A DNA stretch of 64,000 nt from NCBI GenBank assembly GCA_014529385.2, contig CM043947.1, positions 116,145,587 through 116,209,586 on the forward strand. The letters are read 5' to 3'. Below are positions 22,305-34,500 of the stretch, piece after piece. The notes under the pieces were generated by a model that saw only the letters and a list, made by a program, of their open reading frames with translations, was not told the origin of the DNA and ran no database searches. Source of the DNA: Adiantum capillus-veneris (Eukaryota; Streptophyta; Polypodiopsida; Polypodiales; Pteridaceae). Position 1 is the first letter of the stretch, and every line of letters begins with the position of its first letter. The position numbers and the translations under genes are program-made.

Positions 22305-24494
22305 CATGGTGTCAAGAAGTTGGCGGTCTTTCCAGGAAGACACCGAGCCTCTTGCTGTGAGAGTTTGTGAGGAAGCTCAAGGGTTATGAGAAGGAGCCAA
22401 GATGTAGATAACATAGCTTCTAAAGCTAAAGAAGAAATGTATCCAAAGAAGCCGATCACTTTTCCTTACAAACACACACGTGATGGAGAGAACTCATGAA
22501 AGATAGTCAGAACAAAATAAAAATGAAAACATCGAGGTTACGATCATATCGTATCATGGGTAGGATAAAAGGATTAATGGATGAGTTAATGATATTTAAT
22601 CTTTGTTTTCCAAATAAGCTACTATAATGTATATGATGGGATAATATTTGTAGCTTTGTGCTCACTATAATGTATATGTTTTGTCTAGCGATTGGGATTA
22701 GTTGTGAGTACAAATCCTCTTGATTCATAATAAAATAACCACATTCACATCAAAAGAGAAGTCATAGTCAATAATAGGTAGAATGATGGGATTTGGTGAG
22801 AGAAGTACTTCGTTGAGCCCTTCAAGACCAAATAGAAACACTATGCGTTGCTGAAAGTGAATCTTTCGACTAATCCAAATGTTGACCCTAATAGATTGCA
22901 CTGAATGGAATTAAAAGAAATTACCTCTATGTGGATTATGGTTATTCATCAATGATATACTTAGTATGTTCAAAGATAAAGGCGTGAAAGAAGTGAAAGG
23001 AGAAGAAGAAGAGAGTTTCTCTCCCAAGCCCTATTGTTGCCCTTAGGCAATAAGGATACTGCGGGGAGAGAAGTACCTGTAGCAAGGAGATTCTAGAGTT
23101 TGTGGAAGAGAATGAGAACCTTAAGAGAGAGAGATGCTTGTGGAAGATGAAGATAGGGTTAATAACCTTGTGCACATAATTGTTTCCTGCAAGAAGGTTG
23201 TACCCATTACATTGACAAGGTTGCTGCTTGATTACCTTCCAATGAAACAATTAGGACACAACAAGAGAGATCAAAGGAGTAGTAAATATAGAATTAGAGA
23301 TAGATCTAAGTATGGTGGTGGTATTAAAGATAGATAATGAGAGATAGAGATAGAGTTAGAGACAATTATTGGATTAGATATGCAAATGAAAGTAAAACTA
23401 GCAACATATATCTTACATGAGAGAAATCGCCACCACCTTAATGGAGAGAGATGATGAGGCAAGACTTCAGCCTTTCTTCAAGAGAAAGTGTGGCACTAAG
23501 ATGAGTGTGTCACTATGGAATTGAGCTATTCTCACTCACTCATAACTTGCCTCAATGAAGAGAAGGTTGCCCTTTTTATAGGTGAGGGAGGCATGTTTTA
23601 CATAATCACTTGATTAGGCTAAAGAGTTAGCCCAAATCAAATGTTCTTTGGATATTTCTTAAAATGGGAAATATTAGGACTCAAAATATCATGAAATTCA
23701 GCATTTTGGTCATTGAGGCTCCATGTGGGTGCATGATGTATGTGGGCCCCACCTAGGCATCTTCTGTGTGGCTCCAGCAGGGGGTCCCAACTTGTGTGTC
23801 TTGTCCTTCAAGGAATCTTTGAGGTGTCACATTCACATGCTTATGTATTTTACCATCCAAATATCTTATTTTATGGAAAATAGACCAAGATTACCTCGTT
23901 TCACTTGATTCACCTGTTTACCATCTCTTCTTGTAGTGTAGTTGTGAGAGGGTTTTTCACTGGTTTCCCTGTAACTTTTGACCTGTAACTCGGATTGACA
24001 TGCTTCAAAAGGCAAAATTGGCCTACTAAAAGATATTGACTTGGTTTTGGCCTTTTCTCCATGCCCTTAGGTCGGGAGTTTCAAATTGGGATGGTCCAAG
24101 AAGCTTTGGATCTTCCTTTTCATAAAGTCTTCTAGTAGGCCCTTCCCTCTTGTATGTATCCAAGAAGGTATGCATTATTGAAGGGTTATATTATTACATA
24201 AATGTGAAAAGAAGAAAATAATTTATATATGGTAGGGTATAGCTGAGATATTAGAAGAAATATACAAATGCTTTTCCCCTAGACAAAAAGAGACACAATT
24301 ATTGATACTTCTCTTGCAGTACTTTCTAATAGTAATGTACATTTATATTACTTCAAAGGTAATAATAAGGTATGGTAGAAAGCTTTTATATATGTATATG
24401 AGTATCATATGAAGTATAATAATGCGTCAAAAAGTCACAAGATAAATCGTTTAATGCCCGTTCCTACTATATACGTGCCACAGTGTGACAGCGG
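22305..24494 (-). mobile_element. Retrotransposon fragment (LTR plus leader) inside element IV pol
   Basis: RT of element IV stops at 22,300 and resumes at 24,495. The inserted DNA reads on the - strand as an LTR-like block (about 22,950-24,494) with a TATA box (TATAAAAAGG, 23,580-23,571). A leader at 22,490-22,930 follows, whose shadow translation (FILPMIRYDRNLDVFIF) matches the leader of element I at 49,680-49,889 (FILPLIRYDLSLDVYIF). Only a short stretch precedes 22,490, so the body is lost. Target-site duplication is not clear. Confidence 0.55.
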
Positions 24495-25342
24495 GTAGAA
24501 GATCTATTTGATAAGCTATAAGGTTTGACCTACTTCAATAAAATTGACTTTAAAAGTGGCTATCATCAAATGAGGATAGTGAATAAAGATATCTAAATAA
24601 CGCGTTCCGTACAACATTTGGTCTTTATGAATATCTAGTCATTACTTTTGGCTTGACTAATGCACCAGCCACATTCAATTGTTTAATGGAGAAAATATTT
24701 AGACCCTATCGTAAGTTCACTAGAGTGTTTTTTGATGATATCATCATCTAGTCAAGTCCTTGGAGTAACACAAGCAACACCTCCATGTAAATTTTCAAGC
24801 TTTGAGGGAGAATGAGTTTTTTATCAATCAAAAGAAGAGCGGATTTTTTATTCAAGAGATGTAATACGTAGGTCATATTATTGCGCAAGATGGTATCCGT
24901 ATGGATCCATCAAAGTTGGAGGTAATAAAAGCATGGACTAATCCAAGGAATCTACATGAGCTAAGAATATTTATTGGTATGTGTGTATACTATAGATGAT
25001 TCATACCCAAATTCTCTCAAATACCAGGACCATTGCATGACTTAATGAAGAGAAATGTTAAGTGCTCATGGACTTCTAAGGAGAAACATTTGTTTGATAA
25101 GCTCAAAGAGAAGCGTACCTCCCAACCACTCCTTATGCTTCCAGATCTCTCAAATCCATTTGAGGTCCAATGTGATGCTTGTGGTGATTGTCTTGGAGCA
25201 GTTTTGCTTCAAGAGGGGCATGCCATAGCATATAAGATCCAAAGGCTCAATGCCAATGAATGAGTCTTGAGCATATACGAAAAAGAGATTTTAGCTGTTC
25301 TACGTGCCCTAGACACGTGGAAGCACTATCTATTGGGGACTC

Positions 25343-27191
25343 TGGTCCCCTTATCCCTACTATCTGGTTTTTGTGTGATTTGGATCAATTTAGGTCAAGC
25401 AAAAGTCAATTCATAGGCCTCGTTTAGGGGTTTCACCTTGAATTGTTTTTGACACTTTTAATGAGCTTTTTGGACTTTTTTCGACAATGTTTCTTTGGGG
25501 ACTTTAGTTCACAATGGTCTTTACTATAGTCTGGAAAATTTTATGTCCAAAAATTTCTCAGAGGGTACATGGATTGCGATCCATGTTCCACCAGTTTTGG
25601 ATCTGAACTTTGGTGTGCTGATAGCTTATCATATTGGTAGCTTGCTCCACCAAGAATTTCTAGATTTGGATCAGTTTTGCCCTACAAAAACTGACTTCTA
25701 CAGTCTGTTGTCATAAATTTGACAATGAACTATTTTTGGCACTTTTTTTGCAAATGGTTCTTTTGGGAAAGTTGTTCCAAATGATACCACCTACCTACTG
25801 CTCAAATCTCAGCCAAGACTTTTTGATGAGGTATATGGATCATGATCCATGTTCCATCACATCTAAACACCAAGTTTGGTCTGATGACTATTTGACACCC
25901 TATTAGTGAATTTGGGAATTTTCCAATTCCCACTTTCAACAAGAGCTTAAGATTTGACCACATGGTCAAATCTTATACAAATTTTTGAGATCATGGCTTG
26001 GAAGATCTTTTCAAGTACTACCTTGTGGAAGGATTAGGTGTTAGAAAAGAGGTTGAGATTTGTTCATATGGACAAATCTTCAAGACATTGGTGATTCCCA
26101 AATTGGCCCTAAAGTCTACAACTCTCTAATATGGTGTTATTTGTAGTGTCAGTAGTCTATTCCACCACTTCTTTTTGAATTTGGACAATTTTTTCCCAAT
26201 CAAAAGTGAATGTTTTTGTCTGCCTTGCGATTTTTGGCTATCTGGTAGAATTTTGGTGCTTTGATTGAATTTTTTAATTTTTTGCTATACTCCTTTTGGC
26301 AAAGTTGTTCCACTAGTTATCAGGGATGTTCTTGTCAAGTATCAGTCCCAAATGTCGAAAGGTACATGGATTGCGATCCATGTTTGACAACATTTTTCAT
26401 GAATTTTGTTATGCAGGCTCTCTATTCTCTATAGAAGCCAAATTTCACCCCTTTTTGAATTTAGATCCCAAAAAGTTGAAAACCCCCAAATTTTGTGTAT
26501 GAAATGCATGTTTTGCTGTTTTTCCCTGACATTCAATTCTGATGTGTTTTTTGAGTTTCTCTGTCAAGAAAACTTGATGAGAGCAATGTCCCATTGTTGC
26601 AGAGTGCCACTAGTCACTTTTCTGCCAAAACGGTCTCTGAGGTACATCAATTGTGATCCATGTTCCTCCATAGATTCTGGCCAAACTTTCCAAATTGCTT
26701 CTAGAGAGTCTAATAATGTTCTTGATCTACAAAATTTTGAATTTGGATCACTTTTGAGGTCTCTACCATCAAATTTTTAGAATTTCACAGTTATGGTCAT
26801 TTCGGTCAAAATATGGTTTTTACCATTTTTCCCTCAATTTTTTAGCCCAAATTTGATGGTGGTACTTTCTACTTGCCATAGTCCTAAGTACTGAAATGAA
26901 ACATGAAACAAAAACAAACAAAAGGTATAAAATAAAGTCAAACCAGAAATCTGAACAGCACTCTGAAAGCATAGAGAAAATTGAAGAATGAAATGCTTTT
27001 GGCTATCTCACTCACAACCCTCTTTACCTCTCGAGAATAGATCTAGCAAGTCCTCGACTTCTAGACTCTACCAAGCACTAAACCTCGTGTCTAGCTACTT
27101 CGCTGCTAAAGTGTAAATAGAATGGAAGACAAATCTTCCAAAAAAAAAAGCTCTAAATACGCACAAGGTCACTCACCATCTAAGGATCATA
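25343..27191 (-). repeat. Leader of element III, tandem units with palindromes
   Basis: No credible coding frame. Units of roughly 265-280 bp recur. Each has a GGTACATGGAT...ATCCATG palindrome: 25,568-25,585, 25,835-25,850 (16 bp, perfect), 26,365-26,382 and a decayed one at 26,645-26,662. A further perfect palindrome with 12-bp arms (AAGATTTGACCA and TGGTCAAATCTT) is at 25,949-25,974, echoed at 26,057-26,078. The block lies between a truncated pol on the left and a primer-binding site plus LTR on the right, so it is the 5' untranslated leader of a - strand element truncated at 25,342. Confidence 0.65.
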
Positions 27192-27209
27192 TCCCCGACA
27201 GCGGCGCCA
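27192..27209 (-). promoter_or_regulatory. Primer-binding site of element III
   Basis: On the - strand this reads TGGCGCCGCTGTCGGGGA, matching the tRNA-Asp-type primer-binding site used by many plant gypsy elements with few changes. It lies one base from the LTR edge at 27,211 and shows that the LTR to the right is a 5' LTR. Confidence 0.8.
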
Positions 27210-27210
27210 A

Positions 27211-28133
27211 TGTTAGCGGGTCGCTGTGAGGATGTCTAGCATAGCAATTTGGCACTAACATAATGTCAATACTCAGGGAACTGACTCGAATGGGGCATGA
27301 AGACTCTTTGAGGTTTCCAATCTCAAGAAGTGAACCTAACAAGCTAGCACAACAACTCAATAAGCAAACCAATCGGTCAACGATCAGGAAAATCTGCATA
27401 TGTCCTTTCTCACCGCTCTAGGTCATCATGCCATTTTTGCATTTGAACGAGCTTCAAATGCAACAAAACTTTAGGAGGAGGTCTAGGACACCTAGGGGCA
27501 CTATCCTACCAAGTCTGGTTGTAATCCGACAAGGTGACAAAATCACGATCCATCATGAAAAAGGTCGTAAAAACTGCAACAAAACTATCCAAACAAAACT
27601 ATTCAAAAAGTCACCCTATGGTCTAGGAACATTGTCCTCTGGTCAAAATGACTAAAAACAGTGATTTAAGCACTCAAATATGCAATCAAGGCTCACAGAC
27701 GCATTGTCAGAAACCACAACAAAACCGACAATGCTTACACTTGAATGAAAGAGCAAAGAGAGAGGAGTACAAAGCAAGTTTCAAAATTCAAAACAGATTA
27801 CTCAATCATTAGTTTTGCGATGATTACAAGTTGGAGCAGCTTTGTAGCTTGAGCATATGATTTCAGAGCTCCTTTCTTCTCTAAAGATAAGCCTTCTTTC
27901 ACATTAAAGTTATTGACCTTTATACTTAGGACCTTCTAAATGGCCAATGCTGGTTCATATGGACCTTTACAATTGTCATGACAAAATTACAACTCAGGAG
28001 ATTGACTCGCTACTCTAGAATTAGGATTTACATAGAGTATTACTACACTAGCTCGGCAAAATAATAAACTACAAATGTGGTGTCCGGCTACATGTTCGGC
28101 CAGGTGGGTGTCCGTCCGGTCTGTCTCTTAACA
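27211..28133 (-). mobile_element. 5' LTR of element III
   Basis: The 923-bp block begins TGTTAGCGGG and ends CTTAACA on the + strand (TG...CA on either strand), next to a primer-binding site. A TATA box (TATAAAGG on the - strand, 27,924-27,917) lies about 210 bp from its transcriptional upstream end. Element II's LTR has nearly the same length (919 bp) and TATA position, so the two belong to a similar gypsy group although their sequences differ. Confidence 0.72.
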
Positions 28134-28370
28134 CTTTCTCACCAACCTTTGTTTGCTCTTACCAAAGCCATCGCTAGTTGGTAGACTTGATGCTTCACTT
28201 GTACTCTAACCTTGCACTCGCGAACTGCTTTTGGTACTACTGGGACTCACACCTTGCACTTTGGGAATGCTCTTAAAATACTAGTCTTCATTGTGATGAA
28301 CCAGCTTGTGAGCCTTCAAGACCACCTAGACAATGTACAAAAAAGACTTGGAACACTCTATTGGTGGTTT

Positions 28371-28965
28371 TCACCACTTTATAGATGGTTTTAAGCATTG
28401 TATTGGTATTTTTTACCACTTACTGAGGGTTTTCACCATTGTATTGGTGGTTTCAACCACTTTATTACTAAATTCCACCACCATGGAATGAAGTACCCAC
28501 CAAGAAATCTTAAAACTAGCTACTTTTGACCACTTTCAATAGGTTTTCACCATTGTATAGGTGGTTTTCAACACTCTATTGGTGCTTTTTACCACTATAT
28601 TAAGCGTGGTCCACCATTGTATTGGTGGTTTCAACCACTTTATTGCTGAATTCCACCACCACGAAATGAGGTACCCACCAAGAAATCTTAAAACCCAGCT
28701 ACTTTTGACCCGTTTTAATAAGTTTCCACAATTGTATAGGTGGTTTCCGCACTCATAGATGGTTTCCAACACTATATTGGTGGTTTTTACCACTATATTG
28801 AGGTTTCCACCATTTCGTTGGTGGTTTTAACCACCCAAGACTTAGGTACCTAGTAAGAAATCTTAGAGCCCAATGACTTTTACTAGTTTCAATAGGTTTC
28901 TAACAAGTCAATGGTTTTCACCATTCCTTTACTGGTTTAAAGTGCAACCAATTCTGGTTTCTAGT
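28371..28965. repeat. Tandem array with about 175-180-bp period
   Basis: The block GTACCCACCAAGAAATCTTA recurs at about 28,491, 28,671 and (diverged) 28,845. Between copies are palindromic GTGGTT-TC-AACCAC motifs and TTCACCATTGTATTGGTGG stretches. No coding frame. 28,134-28,370, between this array and LTR III, contains nothing I recognise. Confidence 0.7.
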
Positions 28966-30640
28966 AGGTCTATTTGTGCTTTCTACTCATCCTAGGGGTA
29001 TGGTTTCTACCACTTTCCATTTGCTTTCAAGCAGTTCATAATGATTTCTTTCAAAAATTGGGTTTCTACCATGTCCAAAATGGTTTCTACTGGTGCCTAC
29101 CATTGCACTATTGGAAACAATGTCTTGGTGTGCTTCCTAGATTAGCTTTTACCAAGTCACTGGTTTTTACATGGGTTTCTAACAGGTCTACTCGTGCTTT
29201 CTACTTATCCCAAGCTTACAGTTTATCATTCCAAGGATCATTTCTAGCAGGTCCAATGTGGATTCCACTAGTACCAAAATGGCTTCTATCACTCTATGGG
29301 ACGTTTCAACCAATTATAAGGTCATTCCTATGGCACAAGGTGCTCCCTCCACCAATGTCCAGGTGCAATCTATTCGTTTCTACCATAACAATGGTAGAAA
29401 CAATTTCCCGGTGTGCTTCCTAGGCTAGTTTCTACCAAGTCACTATTTTTTACTTGAGCCTTCACTGCTTTATAGTGGAGGCAATTGTGGTTTAGCAGGT
29501 GTACTGGTGCTTTCTACTTATCCCAAGCATATGGTTTATCATTGCAAGGATCATTTCTAGCAGGTCCAATGTGAGTTCCACCAATACCAGAATGGTTTCT
29601 ACCACTTTATGGGAGGTTTCTACCATCTAGCACATCATTTCTATGGCAATAGATTATCCCTCCACCAATTTCCACGTGCATTCAATTGGTTTCTACCATA
29701 ACAATGGTAGAGACAATGTCCTGGTGTGCTTCCTAGACTAGATTCTACCATGTCACTAGTTTTTACATGGGCCTTTATTGCTTTATAGTGCAGGCAATTG
29801 TGGTTTCTAGCAAGTCTACTCGTGCTTTCTACTTATCTCAAGCTTATGGTTTACCATTCCAAGGATAATTTCTAGCAGGTCCAATGTGGATTCGATCAGT
29901 ACGAAAATGGATTCTACAACTCTGTGGGAGGTTTTCACCAGTTATAAGATCATTCATATGGAACTAGGTGCTCCCTCCACCAATGTCCATGTGCAGTCTA
30001 CTGGTTTCTATCATTACATTGGAAGAAACAATTTCCTGGTGTGCTGCCTAGACTAGTTTCTACCAGGTCACTATGTTTTATTTGGGCCTTCATTGCTTTA
30101 TAGTGGAGGCAATTGTGGTTTCTAGCATGTCTAGTGGTGCTTTTTACTTATCCCAAACTTATGGTTTATCATTGCAAGGATCATTTCTAGCAGGTCCAAC
30201 GCGAGATCCACCAATACCAGAATGGTTTCTACCACTTTATGGAGGTTTCTACCATCTATCAGATCATTTCTATGGCACTAGATTATCCCCCCACCAATTT
30301 CAAGGTGCATTTTATTGGTCTCTACCGTAATAGTGGTAGAAACAATGCCTAGTGTGCTTCCTAGGCTAGATTCTACCATGTCACTAGCTTTTACATGGGC
30401 CTTCACTGCTTTATAGTGCAATCAATTGTGGTCTCTCGTAGGTCTAGTCATGCTTTCTACTTATCGCAAGCTTATGGCTTACTATTCCAAGCATCATTTC
30501 TAGCAGGTCCAATGTGGATTCGACCACTATCAAAATGGATTCTACCACTATATGGGAGGTTTCTACCAATGATAAGATCATTTCTATGTCAGTAGGTGCT
30601 CCCCCCACCAATGTCCACGTGTAATCTACTACCTATTAAA
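28966..30640. repeat. 314-bp tandem array, each unit with an 11-bp-arm palindrome
   Basis: About five units. GGTGTGCTTCCTAG recurs at 29,127, 29,410, 29,723, 30,038 and 30,350. The palindrome GTTTCTACCAT-AACA-ATGGTAGAAAC is perfect at 29,376-29,401 and repeats with few changes at 29,689, 30,004 and 30,318 (spacing 313-315 bp). The first unit is shorter and more diverged. Open frames of 60-150 codons in phase with the array are by-products of the repeat. It could be a retrotransposon leader or a satellite. Confidence 0.8.
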
Positions 30641-31482
30641 ACATGCCAGGTTTTCATATGAACATACCAGCTAATATAGACTTCTTCGAAACTAAGGGTG
30701 AGCACAATTGCTGAGAAACATTGAGAATACTTGATTGCAGCCACTGTAAATGCACATATTGCTACTTCCACACAGATGTGCAAAGCATAAGAGATGGTAA
30801 GTGTGTTTGCATTGGAGCATACAAACACCCACTACCTCATTGTTGGGATATCCCAAGCAGCAAGATGCACAAATGCCTTCAATGATGAGACAAATTGATC
30901 TATGACTGTCTGATGGGGAAAATGGATGAATTCCAGCTTGCGAAAATCCTAGTCACACAATTCTTGCACCCTATTGCTCTCTGTGTGGTAAGTTGTTGCC
31001 GCACACTTCTCATAGTTAGATATCTCTTATGATTTCCTCCGTGTTTGTAGTTTCATCCCCTGCATCTATGGCTTTCAATTGGCACTCAGAATCTACCAAT
31101 TTCTTTTGAAATATATCTACACCATTCGAGAGACCTTCATGTATGTGCATGTCTGCCTTTGTTGCCTCCAAGTCTACATTCATTCTCTACAACTGCTCTT
31201 TCTTCTCATGAACCCTTTTATTGAAGGTGCTAACCATTTTCTTTGCTGCCAATATATGGTCTTGAAAATCCACATTTTCTGTGGCCATTTTTGCTCTATC
31301 TTATGCTTTACTTGAAGCTTCACATTGAGTAGAGGTGATGCCACAACTCGTGTGGCCCCATTGGCCTCTCTCCACCTATCAAGTTTTTGGTCATAAGTGC
31401 CTTTCTTTATGACATTGGCCACAACTTCTTCAACGAACATGGCCCAAGCAATAGGTTTTGTTTCCCAATCTTTCTTCTTCAT
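30641..31482 (-). pseudogene. Coiled-coil plus RING-like zinc finger protein remnant
   Basis: From about 31,300 leftwards one frame reads a Lys/Glu-rich helical stretch (FQDHILAAKKMVSTFNKRVH, stop, NVDLEATKADMHI) of coiled-coil character. After a gap near 31,010 the same strand gives CASCCLGYPNNEVVGVCMLQ followed by CKHTYHLLCFAHLCGSSNMC and a further Cys pair. The C-x2-C ... C-x-H-x2-H-x2-C ... C spacing is RING/PHD-like; RING proteins are usually E3 ubiquitin ligases. Stops occur at several points and no start is seen. It might be a host gene fragment or a transposon accessory gene. Confidence 0.5.
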
Positions 31483-31559
31483 TGGGCTTGTCCAAATTTT
31501 TCTATCAGCTGTGCAATTTTGTAGAACAAAAGCACAGGAATAGGCAAAAGAAACAATGT

Positions 31560-34500
31560 AATTTATGGGAGGCTCCTAAAAGAAAACGTCGTGCTTGGCA
31601 CTACCTTGGTCGACATGTACACCAAGTGGGGTGTACTTTATAAAACACAAAAAGTTTTGAGCTTTGTGTTGGGGATGTCGTCTCTTGGAATGCAGTGACT
31701 ACGGGATAAGCCCAATTTGGGTATGGTCGATAAGCTTTAGGCTATTTTTGGCGGATGCAAAGTGAGGGTGTCTCTTCAAATGTAATCACATATGCTTGCA
31801 TCATGAAGGAAAGGGCCAGGGTCAGGGTCAGGAAGCTCTGGGTTGTTTTCAGAAAATGCACAAAGAGGGAATCTCTCCAAATGCAACTACATACACTTGC
31901 TGTATATTCCCAATTTGGGTAGGGCCAAGAAGCTCTGCTCTATTTTTGGTAGATGCAAAACGGTGGTGTCTTCTAATATTTATGATAGTGGATTTCTTGA
32001 AAAAAACACATGGTCAAGCAAGTCAGTATGTATGTCAAGTGTAGTGACTTGAAAAAGCACAATAGATCATCTATGAGATTCTTATCCGCATGAAGTGTAT
32101 CAATTGCACGATATGTCGAGTAGGGTCTAGAAGGAGAGGCCATCTCTCCAGATGAAATCATGTATATTTTCCGGATATGCCCACCTTGGGCGGGGCCAAG
32201 CAGCTCTGGGTATTTTTCAACGCATGCAAAGTGAGGGTGTATATCTAGGAGATTCCTGTACACGATGTCGTCTTTAGCATTCACTAATTGCGATATATGC
32301 CTAACTTGGACAGGATATGTCTCAAGGAGTGCATTGGTTGTAGGATACATCTATGGTTGAGGCTTCAAATATCTGTGGTTCTTTGTCTATGTCCTTCATT
32401 TTGTATGTATCAAATATTAGTGTGGCTTTTAAGTGTTTGAAGGGTAATGAAATGTGTGAGGGTCGGTTTGAGGATGGATTGTTTGAGTGTGGATGGATGG
32501 ATACCAAAGAGAAGTAGTAGCATGCGAAGCAAGGGTGTCTCTCCATATGCAATCACATATGCTTGCATCTTGAATCCCTGGGCTGTTTTGGGCAGATGCA
32601 AAGAATGGGTGTTTCTCCATACGCTTGGCCAAGAATCTATGTGCTATTTTTGGCGGATGCAAAGCGAGGGTGTCTCCCTAGATGCAATCACATATTCTCT
32701 CGATTGTTTTTGGTGGATAATAAGCGAATGTCTCTCTCAATATGAAATGTTGTCTCAAGAAGTGCATTGGTTGTAGGATATGTCTATGGTTGAGGCTTCC
32801 AATCTCCGTAGTTTTATGTCTCTATCCTACATTTTGCATGTATCAAATATTAGTGTGGCTTATAAGTGTTTGAAGGGTAATGACATGTGCGAGGGTCAGT
32901 TTGAGGATGGCATGTTTGAGTATGGGTGGATGAATACCAAAGTGAAGTAGTAGCTTGCAAAGCAAGGGTGTCTCTCCAGATGCAATCACATACGCTTGCA
33001 TCTTGAATCTGTGGGCTTTTTTGGGCGGATGCAAAGCGAAGGTGTCTCTCCATACGCTTGGCCAAGAAACTTTGTGCTGTTTTTGGCGGATGCAAATGAG
33101 AGTGTCTCTCCAGATGCAATTACATATGCTCTCGGCTATTTTCAGCTCATACAAAGGTAACAAATGCGAAGGTTATGGTGTCTCAAAGGAGTGCATTTAT
33201 TGTAGGAAATTTTTAATAGGGTCAAGTGAGGAAGGGAGGTATTTTCAGTAGATGTAAAGACAGGGCATCTCTTCAATTGAGATTATGTACACTTGTATCT
33301 TGAAGGCATGTGGAATAACACAAGATGCTGATCTCGGGGGGGTCATAAATTTATTATGTGAGTATCACGTGAGTGTAGTAGAAGGGGTTATTAAATTTCA
33401 TTTTTTCACATTGTTTCACATACAGAAGGGTATTGTAAATGAAATAAATTTACAAATTTAATAGGAAAAGGATGCATTAATTTGCCAAAAATTTATAGAT
33501 AAGGAGTTTTGTAAATAGTCCTTGAATGCACGCGATATACATAATTTATAAAATAGTGACACCCTTGAGATGCTGATATGGGCAAAAGTATTCATAAAGC
33601 ACAAAAAGTTCTTGAGGAGCTTCATGTCTAGGATGTCGTCTCTTGGAATGTGATGATTTAAAGATATGCACAACTTGGTTAGGACCAAGGATCTCTGGGT
33701 GTTTTTTAGAGGATACAAAGTAAGGGTGTCTCTCTAGATACAATCACATACGCTATAGGAAATTTTCAGCTAATGCAAAGGGAGGGTGTCTGTCCAGATG
33801 CATGCTGTTTCATGGAGTGCACCGATTGCACGATATACCCAATAGGGTCAAGGCCAAGAAGCTCTAGGTTGTTTTTGATAGATGCAAAGCGAGGGTGTCT
33901 CTCCATATGCAATCACATATGCTTGCACTCCGGAGGCATGTGGCATTACACAAGATGCTGATGTGGGAAAAAGAATTCATTGATTGCAAGATATGCCCAA
34001 CTTGGTTGGGGCCAAAGAGCTCTGTATGTTTTTGAGTGAATATGAAGCAAGCGTGTCTTTCTAGATGCAATCACATATGCTCTAGACTTTTTTCAACTGA
34101 TGTAAAGGGAGGGCGTCTCTCCAGATGAATGTCATCTCATGGAGTGCACCAATTGTAGGATATACCAAACAAGGTCAAGGCCAAGAAGCTCTGGGCTGTT
34201 TTTGATGGATGCAAAGCGAGGGTGTCTCTCTAGATGCAATCGCATACGCTTGATCTTGAAGCTCTAGGCCATTTTTGAAGGATGCAAAGTGATAGTGTCT
34301 TGCCAAACTCTTGGAAGAAGAAGATATGTGATGTTTTTGACAGATGCAAAGTGAGGGTTTCCCTCCAAATGAGCGAAGTCAGGGCTATGTGGACACCTGT
34401 TTATTGGTGGCAGATACAAAGCAGTGGTGTCTTTCCAAATGCAATCACATATGCTTGCATCTTGAAGGCAAGGGTCCAGGTTAGGAAGATCTTGATTGTT

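Larger units (their letters stand above)
18006..25342 (+). mobile_element. Decayed Ty3/gypsy retrotransposon (element IV), 3'-truncated
   Basis: LTR, tRNA-iMet-like primer-binding site, gag, protease, RT and the start of RNase H appear in the right order on the + strand. The element carries a 217-bp MITE (22,018-22,234) and a 2.2-kb retrotransposon fragment (22,305-24,494), both within RT. It stops abruptly in RNase H at about 25,342, where the leader of another element begins. No 3' LTR follows. All domains carry stops. Confidence 0.75.
21131..25342 (+). pseudogene. pol of element IV (protease, RT, start of RNase H), interrupted
   Basis: Protease active site near 21,280 reads DAFILFDLGSTHNF. 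Linker with DVFIDDIP-like and SSPFSSPVL-like motifs follows at 21,780-21,990. RT begins with a QKKDGTYRMCVDYR-equivalent, split by the MITE, and goes to ITIKNRF at 22,300, where a second insertion intervenes. It resumes at 24,495 with EDLFDKL, then YFNKIDFKSGYHQMR. The catalytic box is VFFDDIII at about 24,727. Then YVGHIIAQDGIRMDPSKLEV, LMKRNVKCSWTSKEKHLFDK, and the RNase H start EVQCDACGDCLGAVLLQEGH. Several stops and frameshifts make it inactive. Confidence 0.75.

Noticed and set aside
28966-30640. Several 60-150-codon frames in the 314-bp array
   Set aside because: They recur in phase with the tandem unit, have no start context or domain, and follow from repeat length.
27030-30640. Regular repeats as a CRISPR array
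   Set aside because: Units are about 180-314 bp, diverged, in plant DNA, with no short repeat-spacer pattern.
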